DNA of 64,000 nt from Saccharopolyspora oryzae (GCF_027853915.1 NZ_JAQGLA010000015.1:1-64000), one strand, 5' to 3'; shown: positions 8,440 through 17,350, counted from the stretch's first letter. The notes: a model not told the origin generated them from the sequence alone. Made by a program: numbers and translations.

Positions 8440-9261
8440 TCAGGGCTTGATGCCGACGGCGCCGTACATGTAGATCTGCTCGTCCGGGATCTCCTCGGCC
8501 TCGTCCGGGTGCCACCGGTGGACCAGCACCACTCCCGGATCGACCAGGTCGAGCCCGTCGAAGAAGGCCGTCACCTCGGCCGCGGTGCGGGCCTTGGTGT
8601 TGATGCCGCTGGACCGGTACGCGGCGACGCCGCTGTCGGTCACCCCGGGCGCGCTGTCCGCGGTCACCGTCGACAGCGCCAGCGCGCTACCGCTGGGCAG
8701 GGCGTCCAGCAGCCGGCGGACGACGCCGAGCGCTTCGGCTTCGTCCGGCAGGAACTGCAGGATCGCGATCAGGCTCAGCGCCACCGGCTGGTCGAGGTCG
8801 AAGACCTCCGCGAACTCCGCCGACTCCAGGATCTCGCCCGCATCGCGCAGATCCGCGTCCACGTAAGCGGTTCTGCCCTCGGGCGCGCTGGTCAGCAGCG
8901 CGCGGGCGTGGGCCAGCACGATCGGGTCGTTGTCGACGTAGAGCACCCGCGACTCCGGCGCGACGTCCTGCGCCACCTCGTGCAGGTTCGGCGAGGTCGG
9001 CAGCCCGGTGCCGATGTCGAGGAACTGCCGGAACCCGCGCTCGGCCAGGAACCTCGTTGCCCGGCACATGAATTCCCGGTTGGCCCGCATCGAGGTCCGC
9101 ATGTGCGGTACGGCCCGCACGATCTCGGCGGCGGCGTCCCGGTCGACGGCGAAGTTGTCCCGCCCGCCGAGCAGGTAGTCGTAGATCCGCGCCGAGTGCG
9201 GCACTTCCGTGCGCAGGTCGACCGACTCGCCGGTCGACGATCCCGATCTGCTCCAGCTCAT
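8440..9261 (-). CDS. SAM-dependent methyltransferase, DUF574 family
   Basis: A 273-residue protein matching the actinomycete DUF574 (S-adenosyl methyltransferase, PF04672) family. The N-terminal signature is PHSARIYDYLLGGRDNFAVD (residues 21-40). A Rossmann SAM-binding region follows with FLDIGTGLPT, and the acidic strand-2 end is VLYVDNDPIV. The C-terminus has the family's FDGLDLVDPGVV and YGAVG elements. Members are abundant in Streptomyces and relatives, and most have unknown substrates. It appears monocistronic, with an AT-rich hairpin upstream and the structured repeat downstream. Confidence 0.88.
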   Translation of the reverse strand: MSWSRSGSSTGESVDLRTEVPHSARIYDYLLGGRDNFAVDRDAAAEIVRAVPHMRTSMRANREFMCRATRFLAERGFRQFLDIGTGLPTSPNLHEVAQDVAPESRVLYVDNDPIVLAHARALLTSAPEGRTAYVDADLRDAGEILESAEFAEVFDLDQPVALSLIAILQFLPDEAEALGVVRRLLDALPSGSALALSTVTADSAPGVTDSGVAAYRSSGINTKARTAAEVTAFFDGLDLVDPGVVLVHRWHPDEAEEIPDEQIYMYGAVGIKP

Positions 9262-9448
9262 CCAGTCGCCTCCCCGAGGTGATCACGTCCCCTCCGCGCC
9301 GGAGCGTACCGATCCCGCCACCCGAGGTGACCCGGTTTTCCCGAAACCGCCGGACGACCAGGAGCCCAGCACGAAGCCCGTGAGTCCTTCGGGCTGCCAT
9401 GGCGACCCAAAAGACTCACGGGCTCCGACGGAGGTGCCGGGGGGACGC

Positions 9449-9488
9449 AAATTCCATTGAAATTGGACGTCCGATTTCAATGGAATTT
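9449..9488 (-). repeat. 40-bp AT-rich hairpin, copy i
   Basis: Fifteen-bp perfect arms AAATTCCATTGAAAT/ATTTCAATGGAATTT flank a 10-nt loop TGGACGTCCG. It lies 32 bp past the stop of the MFS gene on the minus strand. Two further copies with the same size, loop pattern TGGAC[GA]T[CGT]CG and covarying arms are at 38872 and 62881. In such GC-rich DNA this AT-rich palindrome is conspicuous. It is a likely transcription terminator or REP-like element. Confidence 0.7.
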
Positions 9489-9520
9489 TGACTCCAGCGT
9501 GCCGAAGCGCGCCGCGGAGG

Positions 9521-10816
9521 TCAGGCCGCGACCGGCTGCGGCACCGCCGCTGGCCGCGGCATCGCCACCGGTTCGGCGACCGGCTCGGTCGGTTCGGCGA
9601 CTGCCGGGGAGGCGACTGCCGGTTCGGGGAGTGCCGGGGAGGCGACTGCGGGTTCCGGGACCGCTGGGCGCTTGCGGTCCAGGCCGCCCAGGGCTGCGGC
9701 CAGGACGAGGCCGACCGCTGCGAGCCCCACGCCGACCAGGTTCGGGGCCAGCAGGCCGAGGCCGCCCGCGATCACCAGGCCACCGGCGTAGGCGCCGATG
9801 GAGTTGGCGATGTTGAACGCCGACTGCAGGGCCGCCGACACCAGCGACGGCGCGCCGCCCGCCTTGTCCATCACCAGGGCCTGCATGATCGGCGCGACCA
9901 TGAAGCCGACGGCGCCGATGGCGAAGACCGTCACCGCTGCGGTGATCTTGTTGCCGGAGGTGAAGGTGAACACGCCCAGCACCGCGGCGACCCCGATCAG
10001 CGCGGCGTAGACGCCGGGCATCACGGCCTTGTCCGCGATCCGGCCGCCGAGGAAGTTGCCGACGGTCATGCCGAGCCCGGCCAGCGCGAGGACCAGCGTG
10101 ACCGCGGTCGGCGAGTAGCCGGAGACGTCGGTGAGGATCGGGGTCAGGTAGCTCAGCACGGCGAAGGTGCCGCCGAGCCCGAAGGTGACGATGGCCAGCG
10201 CCAGCCACACCTGCGGCGAGCGGAACGCGGCGAGCTGCTCGCGCACCGCGGACCGGCCGGCAGCGGGTCGGCCCTGGTCGGGGACCAGCCGGGCGATGGC
10301 GGCGACGCCGAGGGCGCCGACCGCGGCGACCACGACGAAGGTGGCCCGCCAGCCGAACTGCTGCCCGAGCAGCGTGCCCAGCGGCACGCCCACGACGTTG
10401 GCCAGGGTCAGGCCCATGAACATCATCGAGACGGCCTTGGCCCGGTTGCCCGCGCCGGCCATGCTGGCGGCGACCACGGCCCCGGCGCCGAAGAAGGCAC
10501 CGTGCGGCAGCCCGGTCAGGAACCGGAAGATCACGCCGACCCCGGCGCTGGGCGCCAGCGCGAAGAGCGCGTTGCCCGCGGTGAACAGGCCCATCGTCAG
10601 CAGGAGCATGGTCTTCCTGGACAACCGGGCGCCCAGCAGCGTCAACGCGGGCGCCCCGACGACGACGCCGAGGGCGTAGCCGGAGATCAGGTTCCCCGCG
10701 GTCGGGATGGACACTCCGAGCTCGGCGGCAGCCTGCGGCAGCACGCCCATCATCACGAACTCGGCGGTACCGATGCCGAAGGCGCCAACGGCGAGTGCGA
10801 CCAGCGCGAAGGGCAC
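9521..10816 (-). CDS. MFS transporter, DHA1/AraJ-like drug or sugar efflux family
   Basis: A 431-residue 12-helix major facilitator. The N-terminal signature ALAVGAFGIGTAEFVMMGVL and the inter-helix 2-3 motif LTLLGARLSRKTML are typical of the AraJ/Cmx-type efflux proteins (chloramphenicol or arabinose efflux relatives), which act as proton antiporters at the inner membrane. I start it at GTG 10816, which has GAGAGGAG seven bases upstream. The last 50 residues form an unusual Pro/Ala/Val/Glu tail with a repeated PEPAVASPA unit, probably a disordered cytoplasmic extension. The substrate is unknown. Confidence 0.88.
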   Translation of the reverse strand: MPFALVALAVGAFGIGTAEFVMMGVLPQAAAELGVSIPTAGNLISGYALGVVVGAPALTLLGARLSRKTMLLLTMGLFTAGNALFALAPSAGVGVIFRFLTGLPHGAFFGAGAVVAASMAGAGNRAKAVSMMFMGLTLANVVGVPLGTLLGQQFGWRATFVVVAAVGALGVAAIARLVPDQGRPAAGRSAVREQLAAFRSPQVWLALAIVTFGLGGTFAVLSYLTPILTDVSGYSPTAVTLVLALAGLGMTVGNFLGGRIADKAVMPGVYAALIGVAAVLGVFTFTSGNKITAAVTVFAIGAVGFMVAPIMQALVMDKAGGAPSLVSAALQSAFNIANSIGAYAGGLVIAGGLGLLAPNLVGVGLAAVGLVLAAALGGLDRKRPAVPEPAVASPALPEPAVASPAVAEPTEPVAEPVAMPRPAAVPQPVAA

Positions 10817-11075
10817 AGTTCTCCTCTCGGGGAAGGACGGGAGTTGGTGGGGCCCAGCTCGCCGCGCTTCGAGGACACGACGAACTGGATCGATAAAGAG
10901 CGATTCCGCGGACCGGCACATCAGTCCGAGTGGATTCGAGCCCTCATCGGCGGCCCGGAACCCAGTCTCCGGGCCCACCCCCCGTGCCGTCCAGCCGAAA
11001 CGAGGTGAACCGAAACACGCAGTAGTCACCCCTGGGAGACCACGTAACCCACACGAGCGATGGGTCAGGCGCCGG

Positions 11076-12221
11076 TCACTCCTCGCTGTCGCCCTTGGTG
11101 AGGCCCAGCACCACCTCGTAGGCCTGGCGGCGCGACCAGCCTGCCGAGTCCATCAGCGCCCGGGAGATCGTCTTCTGCGAGACGCCCTGGTCGAGCAGGG
11201 AACGGATCAGGCGGGGCGCGTCGACCTCGGTGTCCTCCCCCGCCCCGTCGACGGGCGCGATGCAGCAGTACACGTCGGCCGATCCGGACGGGAGCTCCGA
11301 GCCCAGCCGTGGCCGCTCAGAAGCATTGACGGGCAACGTCGCCACCCCGCGCTCCCCCGCGTCCTCGACGATCCCGGACAGCTGATCGGCGGCGCACCGG
11401 AAGACGACCGCAGCGTTCGCGTGCCGGCGGACGGCCTTGACGATGCCGCGCCGGTTGGTCTCGTCGACCAGCACCACCGGCGCCTGGCTCGACGACGTCG
11501 CGGCCACTGCCAGCTGCGCCGGCAGGCCGATCACCTCGAACGGCACGTCCGCGGTCACCAGCCGGGCGACCACGTCGCTGCGGGTGCTGCTCGAAGACAC
11601 CACCAGAACCCGTTCGCCCTGTTCCAACGCAGCGCGGAGTCGCCCTTGGTCGGCCTTGCGCGCATCGATGACGGGCGCCCGGCGGTCCTCACCCCGCGCC
11701 GAGTCGACCAGGGAGCGCGCCGCCTGGTCCTCGACGACCACGGAGGAGGCTGCGGCGATCTCCACACGAAGCCGCAGAACGTCGCTTTCCCGAGCGTGGA
11801 AGAAGACGAGCCCACCGGCGACGTCGAAGTCGCGTTCCACCGTGATGTCCACTTCGGACTCCGGATCGCTGAGCCCGTCGAGCAGTTCACGGGGCAGCGT
11901 GCTCGCCGCCAGGTCCGCGTCGGTGGCCAACGTGTTCGCCATCCGCTCGGAGCTCCGCCGCACCACGGCCGTCGATCCCGGGCGCCACATCGAGTTCGCG
12001 ACCGCGCGCACGGTCGCGCTGCGCTCCCCGGCGCTGATGGTGATCCGCACCGGCCCGGCGATCCCCGGCGCGTCGAGCTCGTGGACCTCAGCGGCGACCC
12101 CGACCACGCACGTCGCCCGCGGAGTGATCTCCGGGTCGACCGCGAACTCCAGGGTTTTCCCGTGCGTGGCGCGGATGTTCGCATGACCGCGGCACGTCAT
12201 GCGCAGGAGCACGCCCGCCAT
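11076..12221 (-). CDS. DUF371 domain fused to an RsmI-like C-terminal helix-turn-helix
   Basis: A 381-residue protein. Residues 1-135 resemble DUF371, best known from small archaeal proteins: RGHANIRATHGKTLEF at 11-26 and ITPRATCVVGV at 32-42. The middle part (about 190-330) has alternating strands and helices and lacks a clear SAM-binding motif. The last 50 residues (GVSQKTISRAL...GWSRRQAYEVV) resemble the C-terminal helical domain of RsmI, the 16S rRNA C1402 ribose methyltransferase. Its ATG overlaps the stop of the upstream A1408 methyltransferase gene by one base, so the two are coupled. A joint role in decoding-centre modification or sensing is an inference. The DUF371 call is fairly firm and the RsmI likeness tentative. 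Confidence 0.65.
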   Translation of the reverse strand: MAGVLLRMTCRGHANIRATHGKTLEFAVDPEITPRATCVVGVAAEVHELDAPGIAGPVRITISAGERSATVRAVANSMWRPGSTAVVRRSSERMANTLATDADLAASTLPRELLDGLSDPESEVDITVERDFDVAGGLVFFHARESDVLRLRVEIAAASSVVVEDQAARSLVDSARGEDRRAPVIDARKADQGRLRAALEQGERVLVVSSSSTRSDVVARLVTADVPFEVIGLPAQLAVAATSSSQAPVVLVDETNRRGIVKAVRRHANAAVVFRCAADQLSGIVEDAGERGVATLPVNASERPRLGSELPSGSADVYCCIAPVDGAGEDTEVDAPRLIRSLLDQGVSQKTISRALMDSAGWSRRQAYEVVLGLTKGDSEE

Positions 12222-12877
12222 CACGCCTTCCCGATGACGCCGGTGAGACCGAGCACGTCGAGTTCGTCGCGGGTCGAGCCCAGCCGCTTGGTCCACGAGG
12301 TGGCCAGCGCGTTCAGCTCCTCGGCACCGAAGTACCTGGCAGTGTCCAAGGTCCAGCCGCCCTCCGCGTAGTACGGCGCGAGCTGTTCCATCGCCGAGTC
12401 CGGCGTCGGCTCCGGGTGCTCCCCGACCTCGGGCACAGGCGGACGCCACGCGTGCAGGTTGAGCGTGACCAGGAACTCCGCGCCGGGCACGCAGAGCTTC
12501 GCGAGCCCCAGCAGCATGTCCGTGTCGGAGCCGAGCATGCCGCGCAGGAGGCTCCCCCACGGCATCAGCGAGTGCAGCTCCGTGACGCCGTGGATCTCGG
12601 ACGGCGGTTTCTCGGCGGAGGCCCACACGCAGAGCAGGTTCGGCGCCCCGCCCTTGGCCGGGGACACCTTGGTCTTCCCGGCGACCTTCTGCATGTTGTC
12701 CTTGGCCGCGTCGAGCGCGATCACCAGCTTGTCCGGCTCCGCGCGCGCGATGTGGTAGGCGTGCTTGGCGTTGCCGGCACCGACGTCGAGGACGACCCCG
12801 GCGGTGTGCTCGTCCAACATCTCGTCGAACTGCTCCGCGGAGAACTCCACGACGTTCTTGCCCACAACCCTGCGCAT
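12221..12877 (-). CDS. 16S rRNA (adenine-1408-N1)-methyltransferase, KamB/NpmA-like
   Basis: A 218-residue SAM-dependent methyltransferase of the Kam family, which methylates A1408 in the ribosomal A site and confers resistance to kanamycin- and apramycin-class aminoglycosides. Visible hallmarks: the SAM loop DVGAGNAKHAY (31-41, with N where most members have D), PAKGGAPNLLCVWASAE (73-89) with tryptophan 85, MPWGSLL (105-111), and TSWTKRLG (193-200) with tryptophan 195. The two tryptophans match those that sandwich the flipped adenine in KamB and NpmA. It is first in a two-gene operon with the DUF371 fusion. Activity is inferred. Chromosomal homologues in actinomycetes may be housekeeping or silent. 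Confidence 0.85.
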   Translation of the reverse strand: MRRVVGKNVVEFSAEQFDEMLDEHTAGVVLDVGAGNAKHAYHIARAEPDKLVIALDAAKDNMQKVAGKTKVSPAKGGAPNLLCVWASAEKPPSEIHGVTELHSLMPWGSLLRGMLGSDTDMLLGLAKLCVPGAEFLVTLNLHAWRPPVPEVGEHPEPTPDSAMEQLAPYYAEGGWTLDTARYFGAEELNALATSWTKRLGSTRDELDVLGLTGVIGKA

Positions 12878-12980
12878 GCGCCCAGTCTAGTTTCCGCGGT
12901 CAGCGCCCCATCCACCGGCGAAAAGCAACGCGCCACCGGTTCCAGCACTAAGGTGGCGGCCTGCCCGAGGAGGAGACGCG

Positions 12981-13598
12981 GTGGACAAGTACGACGTCAA
13001 GAAGACGCACAAGCGGCTCTACGCCCCGTCCGCGAAGGACTTCACGATCGTCGACGTACCCGAGTTCCGGTACCTGGCGGTCGACGGCCACGGCGACCCG
13101 AACACCTCACCGGCGTACGCGAACGCGGTCGCAGCCCTCTACGGAGTGGCGTACGCGCTGAAGTTCACCAGCAAGAAGACCCTCGACCGGGACTTCGTGG
13201 TCGCACCGCTCGAGGGCCTGTGGCGAGCGGACGACCCCAACGCCTTCGTCGCGCGCCGCAAGGACACCTGGGACTGGACGATGCTGATCAACCAGCCGGA
13301 CTGGATCACCGACGACATGATCAGAACGTCCGCAGCCGCCGTCGCGAAGAAGAAGGACAACCCCGCCCTGGAGAGTGTCCACCTGCTCACCCTCACCGAG
13401 GGGACCTGCGTCCAGATCCTGCACAGGGGTTCCTACGACGACGAGACCCCCACCCTGGACCGCCTGCACAACCACTACTTCCCCGACCACGGCCTCACCT
13501 TCAACGGCGACCACCACGAGATCTACCTCAGCGACCCCCGCCGAACCCCACCCGAGAAGCTCAAAACCGTCCTCCGGCAGCCGGTGAAGGCGGTGTGA
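12981..13598 (+). CDS. GyrI-like small-molecule-binding domain protein
   Basis: A 205-residue stand-alone GyrI-like (SHS2/effector-binding) protein. The start MDKYDVKKTHKRLYAPSAKD and the central segments LEGLWR, WDWTMLINQPDWIT and HNHYFPDHGL, followed by a HHEIYLSDPRR end, match the group often annotated as GyrI-like domain proteins. These bind hydrophobic or cationic ligands and some hydrolyse cyclopropanoids. The GTG start follows GAGGAGGAGAC. It is divergent from the A1408 methyltransferase operon and convergent with the amine oxidase gene. Confidence 0.85.
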   Translation: MDKYDVKKTHKRLYAPSAKDFTIVDVPEFRYLAVDGHGDPNTSPAYANAVAALYGVAYALKFTSKKTLDRDFVVAPLEGLWRADDPNAFVARRKDTWDWTMLINQPDWITDDMIRTSAAAVAKKKDNPALESVHLLTLTEGTCVQILHRGSYDDETPTLDRLHNHYFPDHGLTFNGDHHEIYLSDPRRTPPEKLKTVLRQPVKAV

Positions 13599-13601
13599 CC
13601 G

Positions 13602-13647
13602 GTCGTGAGCGCGAAACCCGCCTCCACCCGGTTCTCGCGCTCACGAC
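13602..13647. terminator. Bidirectional terminator palindrome (GTGAGTGCG family)
   Basis: Arms GTCGTGAGCGCGAAACC and GGTTCTCGCGCTCACGAC, one base of asymmetry, loop about 10 nt. Located 4 bp after the GyrI-like gene and 4 bp before the stop of the convergent oxidase gene. Confidence 0.75.
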
Positions 13648-13651
13648 GTCG

Positions 13652-14782
13652 TCAGGCGGGCGCGGATCGGGTCGGGGACAGGAACGGGATGGGCGCGTCA
13701 GTGCCGTCGACGACCGCGTCGGCGGCTGCGGCGGCGAGCGCCGGCGCCATCTTGAAGCCGCGGCCGGAGCCGCCCGTGGCGACCACGACGCGGCCTCCGT
13801 CCCCGACGCGTCCCAGCACCGGGCGCTCGTCGGTCGTGTACAGGTCGGTGAACGCGTCCATCCGCAGCGGCTCCGGGCGCAGCGAGGTGAAGAACTCGGA
13901 GATGACCTCGCGGGCCACCTCGGTCTCCTCCCGGGAGTGCCGCCGGTCGAACGAGTCCGGGTCCGGTATCGCGCGGGCCTGCTGCGTTCCCCCGACCTTG
14001 ACCGTCGCGCCGTCGACGGTGGGCGCCCCGTAGAGGAACAGGTCGTGGGTCACGCGGATGACCACGGGGTACACCTCGGGCCGGTACTGCGCGACGGCTT
14101 CGGGGGCGTACCAGCCCAGCGCGATGCGCCGCGGCTCGACCCGCGAGGCCCACTGCGCCGGGAGGAAGCCGCCGGACCACGCACCGGCTGCGATCACCAC
14201 CTGGCGGACGCGCCAGGTCCGGTCCGCGGTGTCGATGTGCACGGCGTCCCGGCCGGGTCGGACCGCCACCACCGGCGAGCGGGCCACCACCTGCGCACCG
14301 CGCGCCCGGGCCACCTCGGCGGCCGCGAGGACGGCGAGGTCGCAGCGCACCATTCCCGCCGCCGCGTCGAACACGCCGATCTCCCCGTCGAGCAGGCGGT
14401 GCTGCGGATAGCGTTCCGCCATCTCGCCGGCGGACAGGACCTCGACCGGGACGCCCTCGGCGGCGGCGTTCGCCTGCAGGTCCAGGATCTGCCGCTGTTG
14501 CGGTGAGCCGATCGTGAGGCCCCCGCACGGCTCGAACAAGCGGTGCCCCGACTCCTCGCAGAGCCGCAGCCACGCCTCGCGCGATCGACGGAGCAGCGGG
14601 ATGTAGGCCGCACCGTCGGAGTAGGCCACCCGGAACAACCTCGTCTCACCGCCCGCGGCACCGCGGTCGTGCCCGGGCGCGTGCTGCTCGAAGCCGATCA
14701 CGTCGACTCCCCGACCAGCGAGTTCCCACATCACCAGGCTGCCGATGCTGCCGACTCCCACGACTGCGACATCCGCGTCCAT
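13652..14782 (-). CDS. FAD-dependent amine oxidase, sarcosine/N-methyltryptophan oxidase-like
   Basis: A 376-residue DAO-fold flavoprotein. The dinucleotide motif VGVGSIGS lies at the N-terminus, and the C-terminal GGSGRGFKMAPALA resembles the GCSGHGFK region of monomeric sarcosine oxidase. These enzymes oxidise N-methyl or secondary amino acids to the amine plus formaldehyde and hydrogen peroxide. The cysteine that binds FAD covalently in MSOX (in CLYTMTPDE) is absent: the equivalent reads TDLYTTDERP, so FAD is probably non-covalent. ATG 14782 is preferred (GGGGTGG upstream); ATG 14800 is possible. It is the last gene of the catabolic operon, so the imported compound may carry an N-alkyl group (inference). 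Confidence 0.8.
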   Translation of the reverse strand: MDADVAVVGVGSIGSLVMWELAGRGVDVIGFEQHAPGHDRGAAGGETRLFRVAYSDGAAYIPLLRRSREAWLRLCEESGHRLFEPCGGLTIGSPQQRQILDLQANAAAEGVPVEVLSAGEMAERYPQHRLLDGEIGVFDAAAGMVRCDLAVLAAAEVARARGAQVVARSPVVAVRPGRDAVHIDTADRTWRVRQVVIAAGAWSGGFLPAQWASRVEPRRIALGWYAPEAVAQYRPEVYPVVIRVTHDLFLYGAPTVDGATVKVGGTQQARAIPDPDSFDRRHSREETEVAREVISEFFTSLRPEPLRMDAFTDLYTTDERPVLGRVGDGGRVVVATGGSGRGFKMAPALAAAAADAVVDGTDAPIPFLSPTRSAPA

Positions 14783-14881
14783 CCGGTACCACCCCACCAT
14801 CCGGCGGGCCCGCGCCCGCGAAGTTCCAGGTCTCCTCGGCGGAAGTGCGGAGCGCCCGCAGGCGCTCCGCGCGGTCCTCCG

Positions 14882-15280
14882 CTACTCGAGGTCGGCTCGC
14901 GGGATGACGCTGACGTACTCGCCCCGGGCGACGACCTCCGGCGGCTCGTGCACGACGCCCTTCGTCGTCTGGCCGCGACCGCCGGAATCCGTGCTGATCA
15001 GCTTCACCACCTCGACGCGCATCCGGCGGGACCGGTTCCCCTTCTGCACCAGCTCGCACCGCACCTCGATGTAGTCGCCGACGTAGCACACCGACGTGAA
15101 GTCGACGCCTTCCCAGCGGGCCAGGTATCCGGCGGACTCGCCGCGCAGCACGCCCAGCATCGCGCCCGCGTCGGACATCAGCTGCATGTAGTGCGCGGCC
15201 GGGATGACGCCCCCGGCGTACTTGGTGTCGTCGGCGCGCAGCCGCACGCGCAACGTGGTGCTGTTCACGTTGTCATCCAT
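14882..15280 (-). CDS. Hotdog-fold beta-aminoacyl-CoA ammonia-lyase-like protein
   Basis: A 132-residue single hotdog protein whose pattern (LRVRLRADDTKYAGGVIPA at the start, then CYVGDYIEVRCELVQKGNRS and RMRVEVVKLI) resembles 3-aminobutyryl-CoA ammonia lyase (Kal), which removes ammonia from a beta-aminoacyl-CoA to give an enoyl-CoA. It sits 27 bp upstream of the ABC ATPase gene end and in the same operon as an enoyl-CoA hydratase and a CoA ligase, which fits such a step. A general thioesterase function is the main alternative. The Kal likeness comes from sequence pattern only. Confidence 0.6.
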   Translation of the reverse strand: MDDNVNSTTLRVRLRADDTKYAGGVIPAAHYMQLMSDAGAMLGVLRGESAGYLARWEGVDFTSVCYVGDYIEVRCELVQKGNRSRRMRVEVVKLISTDSGGRGQTTKGVVHEPPEVVARGEYVSVIPRADLE

Positions 15281-15307
15281 CGGTTTTCTCCTCGCCGTTG
15301 AAGAAGG

Positions 15308-16312
15308 TCACTCGGGGAAGTGGCACGCGACCGAGCGCGCCGCGGAATCCGACTGCTCGAGCGCGGGGTCCTGCGATGCGCAGATGTCCTGCGCCTTCCA
15401 GCACCGGGTGCGAAAAGCGCAGCCGGACGGCACTTTCGCGGGTGAGGGGAGGTCCCCCTCGAGCACGATCCGCGACTCCTGCGCGTTCGCGTCGGGGACG
15501 GGCACGGGCGCCGACGACAGGAGCGCCTTCGTGTAGGGGTGCTTCGGGTCGTCGTAGATGTCGTCGGTGGAGCCGTACTCCACGACTCGCCCCAGGTACA
15601 TCACCGCGATGTAGTCCGAGATGGTCGCGACCACGCTCAGGTTGTGCGCAATGAAGATGTAGGCGACGCCGAGCTGCTCCTGCAGGTCCTTCAGCAGGTT
15701 GATCACCTGCGCCTGGATCGACACGTCGAGCGCGGAGACCGGTTCGTCGCAGATCACCACGTCCGAGCCCGAGGCCAGGGCGCGGGCCAGACCGACGCGC
15801 TGCAGCTGGCCGCCGGAGAGCTCACCGGGTCGCCGGTCCGCGAGGTAGTCGGGCAGACCGACGGCGTCCATCAGCTCTTCGGCACGTCGAACGCGTTCGG
15901 CGCGCGATCCCCGCGGACGCATCACGTCCAGCGGTTCGCGGATGATCTGCAGCACCGTCATCCGCGGGTCGAGCGAGGTGAACGGCGACTGGAAGACCAT
16001 CTGCACGCGCCGCATCAACGCGTCCCGCTGGCGCCGCCCGACGCGGTCCACCCGCTGCCCGGTGATGGACACCGAGCCGCTGGTCGGTTCTTCCAGCCCG
16101 ACCAGCAGTCGCGCCAACGTCGACTTGCCGCACCCGGACTCACCGACGACACCGATCGTCTTGCCTGCCGGGACGCTCAGCGAGACGCCCCGGACGGCTT
16201 GGACGAGGTCGCCCTTGCGGTGACCGGGATAGGACTTCACCAGGTCGTCCGCCGACAGCACCGGGTCCACCACCCGGTCCTCGGCGGCGATGCTCGCCTC
16301 AGCTGACAGCAC
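15308..16312 (-). CDS. Peptide-type ABC transporter ATPase (DppF/OppF-like)
   Basis: A 334-residue ABC ATPase. Walker A GESGCGKST (about residues 58-66), the signature LSGGQLQR, Walker B VVICDEP and the switch histidine in FIAHN are all intact. The C-terminal extension with KHPYTKALLSS and a cysteine cluster (CAFRTRC, CWKAQDIC) is the oligopeptide/dipeptide-transporter (oligo_HPY) domain, which may bind an Fe-S cluster in this family. It overlaps the end of the second ATPase gene by 14 bp. Together with that gene, two permeases and a binding protein it forms a complete ABC importer. Confidence 0.93.
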   Translation of the reverse strand: MLSAEASIAAEDRVVDPVLSADDLVKSYPGHRKGDLVQAVRGVSLSVPAGKTIGVVGESGCGKSTLARLLVGLEEPTSGSVSITGQRVDRVGRRQRDALMRRVQMVFQSPFTSLDPRMTVLQIIREPLDVMRPRGSRAERVRRAEELMDAVGLPDYLADRRPGELSGGQLQRVGLARALASGSDVVICDEPVSALDVSIQAQVINLLKDLQEQLGVAYIFIAHNLSVVATISDYIAVMYLGRVVEYGSTDDIYDDPKHPYTKALLSSAPVPVPDANAQESRIVLEGDLPSPAKVPSGCAFRTRCWKAQDICASQDPALEQSDSAARSVACHFPE

Positions 16313-17309
16313 GGAAGTTCTCCTCCCAGTATCGGCAGGCGGAGTCGTGGCCCGGCCCGACCGGTTCGAGGCCGACCGGAACCGACGCGCACTCGTCGCG
16401 CGCGTAGGCGCAGCGGGTGTGGAACCGGCATCCGCTCGGCCAGTTCGTCGGGCTCGGCGGCGAGCCGGGGATCGACACGAGGCGTTCCGAGCGGCGGTCC
16501 GAGCGGGGTACGGCGTTGAGCAGGCCTTCGGTGTAGGGGTGGCGCGGCGAGTTGAAGACGTCGCGCATCCCGCCGGATTCGACCACGCGGCCCGCGTACA
16601 TCACCGCGACGCGTTCCGCGATCTCCGCGACGACGCCCATGTCGTGGGTGATGATCACGAGCGCCATGCCGGTCTCCTCGCGCAGATCGCGCAGCAGCTG
16701 CAGGATCTGCGCCTGGATCGTCACGTCGAGCGCCGTGGTCGGTTCGTCGGCGATCAGCAGGTCCGGGTCGAGCGCGAGCCCGGTCGCGATCAGAACCCGC
16801 TGCCGCATCCCGCCGGAGAACTGGTGGGGGTAGTCCTTGAGGCGCTCCGCCGCCGACGGAATCCCCACCATGTCGAGGAGTTCGACCGCGCGCTGCCGGC
16901 ACCGCGCCGCATTCCACCCCTTCCTGATGCGCAGCGCCTCGATGATCTGGTAGCCGACGGTCAGCGACGGGTTGAGCGAGGACAGCGCGTCCTGCGCGAT
17001 CAGCGCCATCCGGTCGCCGCGGATCTCGCGCAGCTGCCGCTTCGAGACGCCGGTCAGGTCCACCCCGTCGAAGGTGACCGTTCCCCGGATCCGCACCCGC
17101 CTGCTCTGCTGGTGCAGGCCCAGCACCGCGCGCATCGCCGCGGACTTCCCCGAACCCGACTCGCCGACGATCGCCACCGAGCCGCCGCGGTCGACCGACA
17201 ACCCGAAGTCGTTCACCGCCGCGACCTCGCCCCGCGGGGTGGCGAATTCGACCGAGAGCTGCTCGACCACCAGCAGCGGGCCTTCCCCGCCGTGCTCCGG
17301 TGAGGTCAT
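16299..17309 (-). CDS. Peptide-type ABC transporter ATPase (DppD/OppD-like)
   Basis: A 336-residue ABC ATPase and partner of the DppF-like protein. Walker [10 protein letters not shown] ends in alanine instead of the common threonine or serine, which is a mild oddity. The signature FSGGMRQRV, Walker B LLIADEP and switch ITHD are normal. The C-terminal [13 protein letters not shown] and CRFHTRC...CASVP region marks the oligo_HPY extension. ATG 17309 is preceded by the strong ribosome site GGAGGGG. The reading frame continues upstream into the binding-protein gene only because that gene is frameshifted. Confidence 0.92.
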   Translation of the reverse strand: MTSPEHGGEGPLLVVEQLSVEFATPRGEVAAVNDFGLSVDRGGSVAIVGESGSGKSAAMRAVLGLHQQSRRVRIRGTVTFDGVDLTGVSKRQLREIRGDRMALIAQDALSSLNPSLTVGYQIIEALRIRKGWNAARCRQRAVELLDMVGIPSAAERLKDYPHQFSGGMRQRVLIATGLALDPDLLIADEPTTALDVTIQAQILQLLRDLREETGMALVIITHDMGVVAEIAERVAVMYAGRVVESGGMRDVFNSPRHPYTEGLLNAVPRSDRRSERLVSIPGSPPSPTNWPSGCRFHTRCAYARDECASVPVGLEPVGPGHDSACRYWEENFRAVS

Positions 17310-17350
17310 GTCCCCTCCTTTCCCGCGACGACTCGCTGGACGTTTCGCCC

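Noticed and set aside
9530-9660. CRISPR-like direct repeats
   Set aside because: The repeats encode the Pro/Ala/Val/Glu tail of the MFS protein in frame and have no spacers. No CRISPR array is present in the window.
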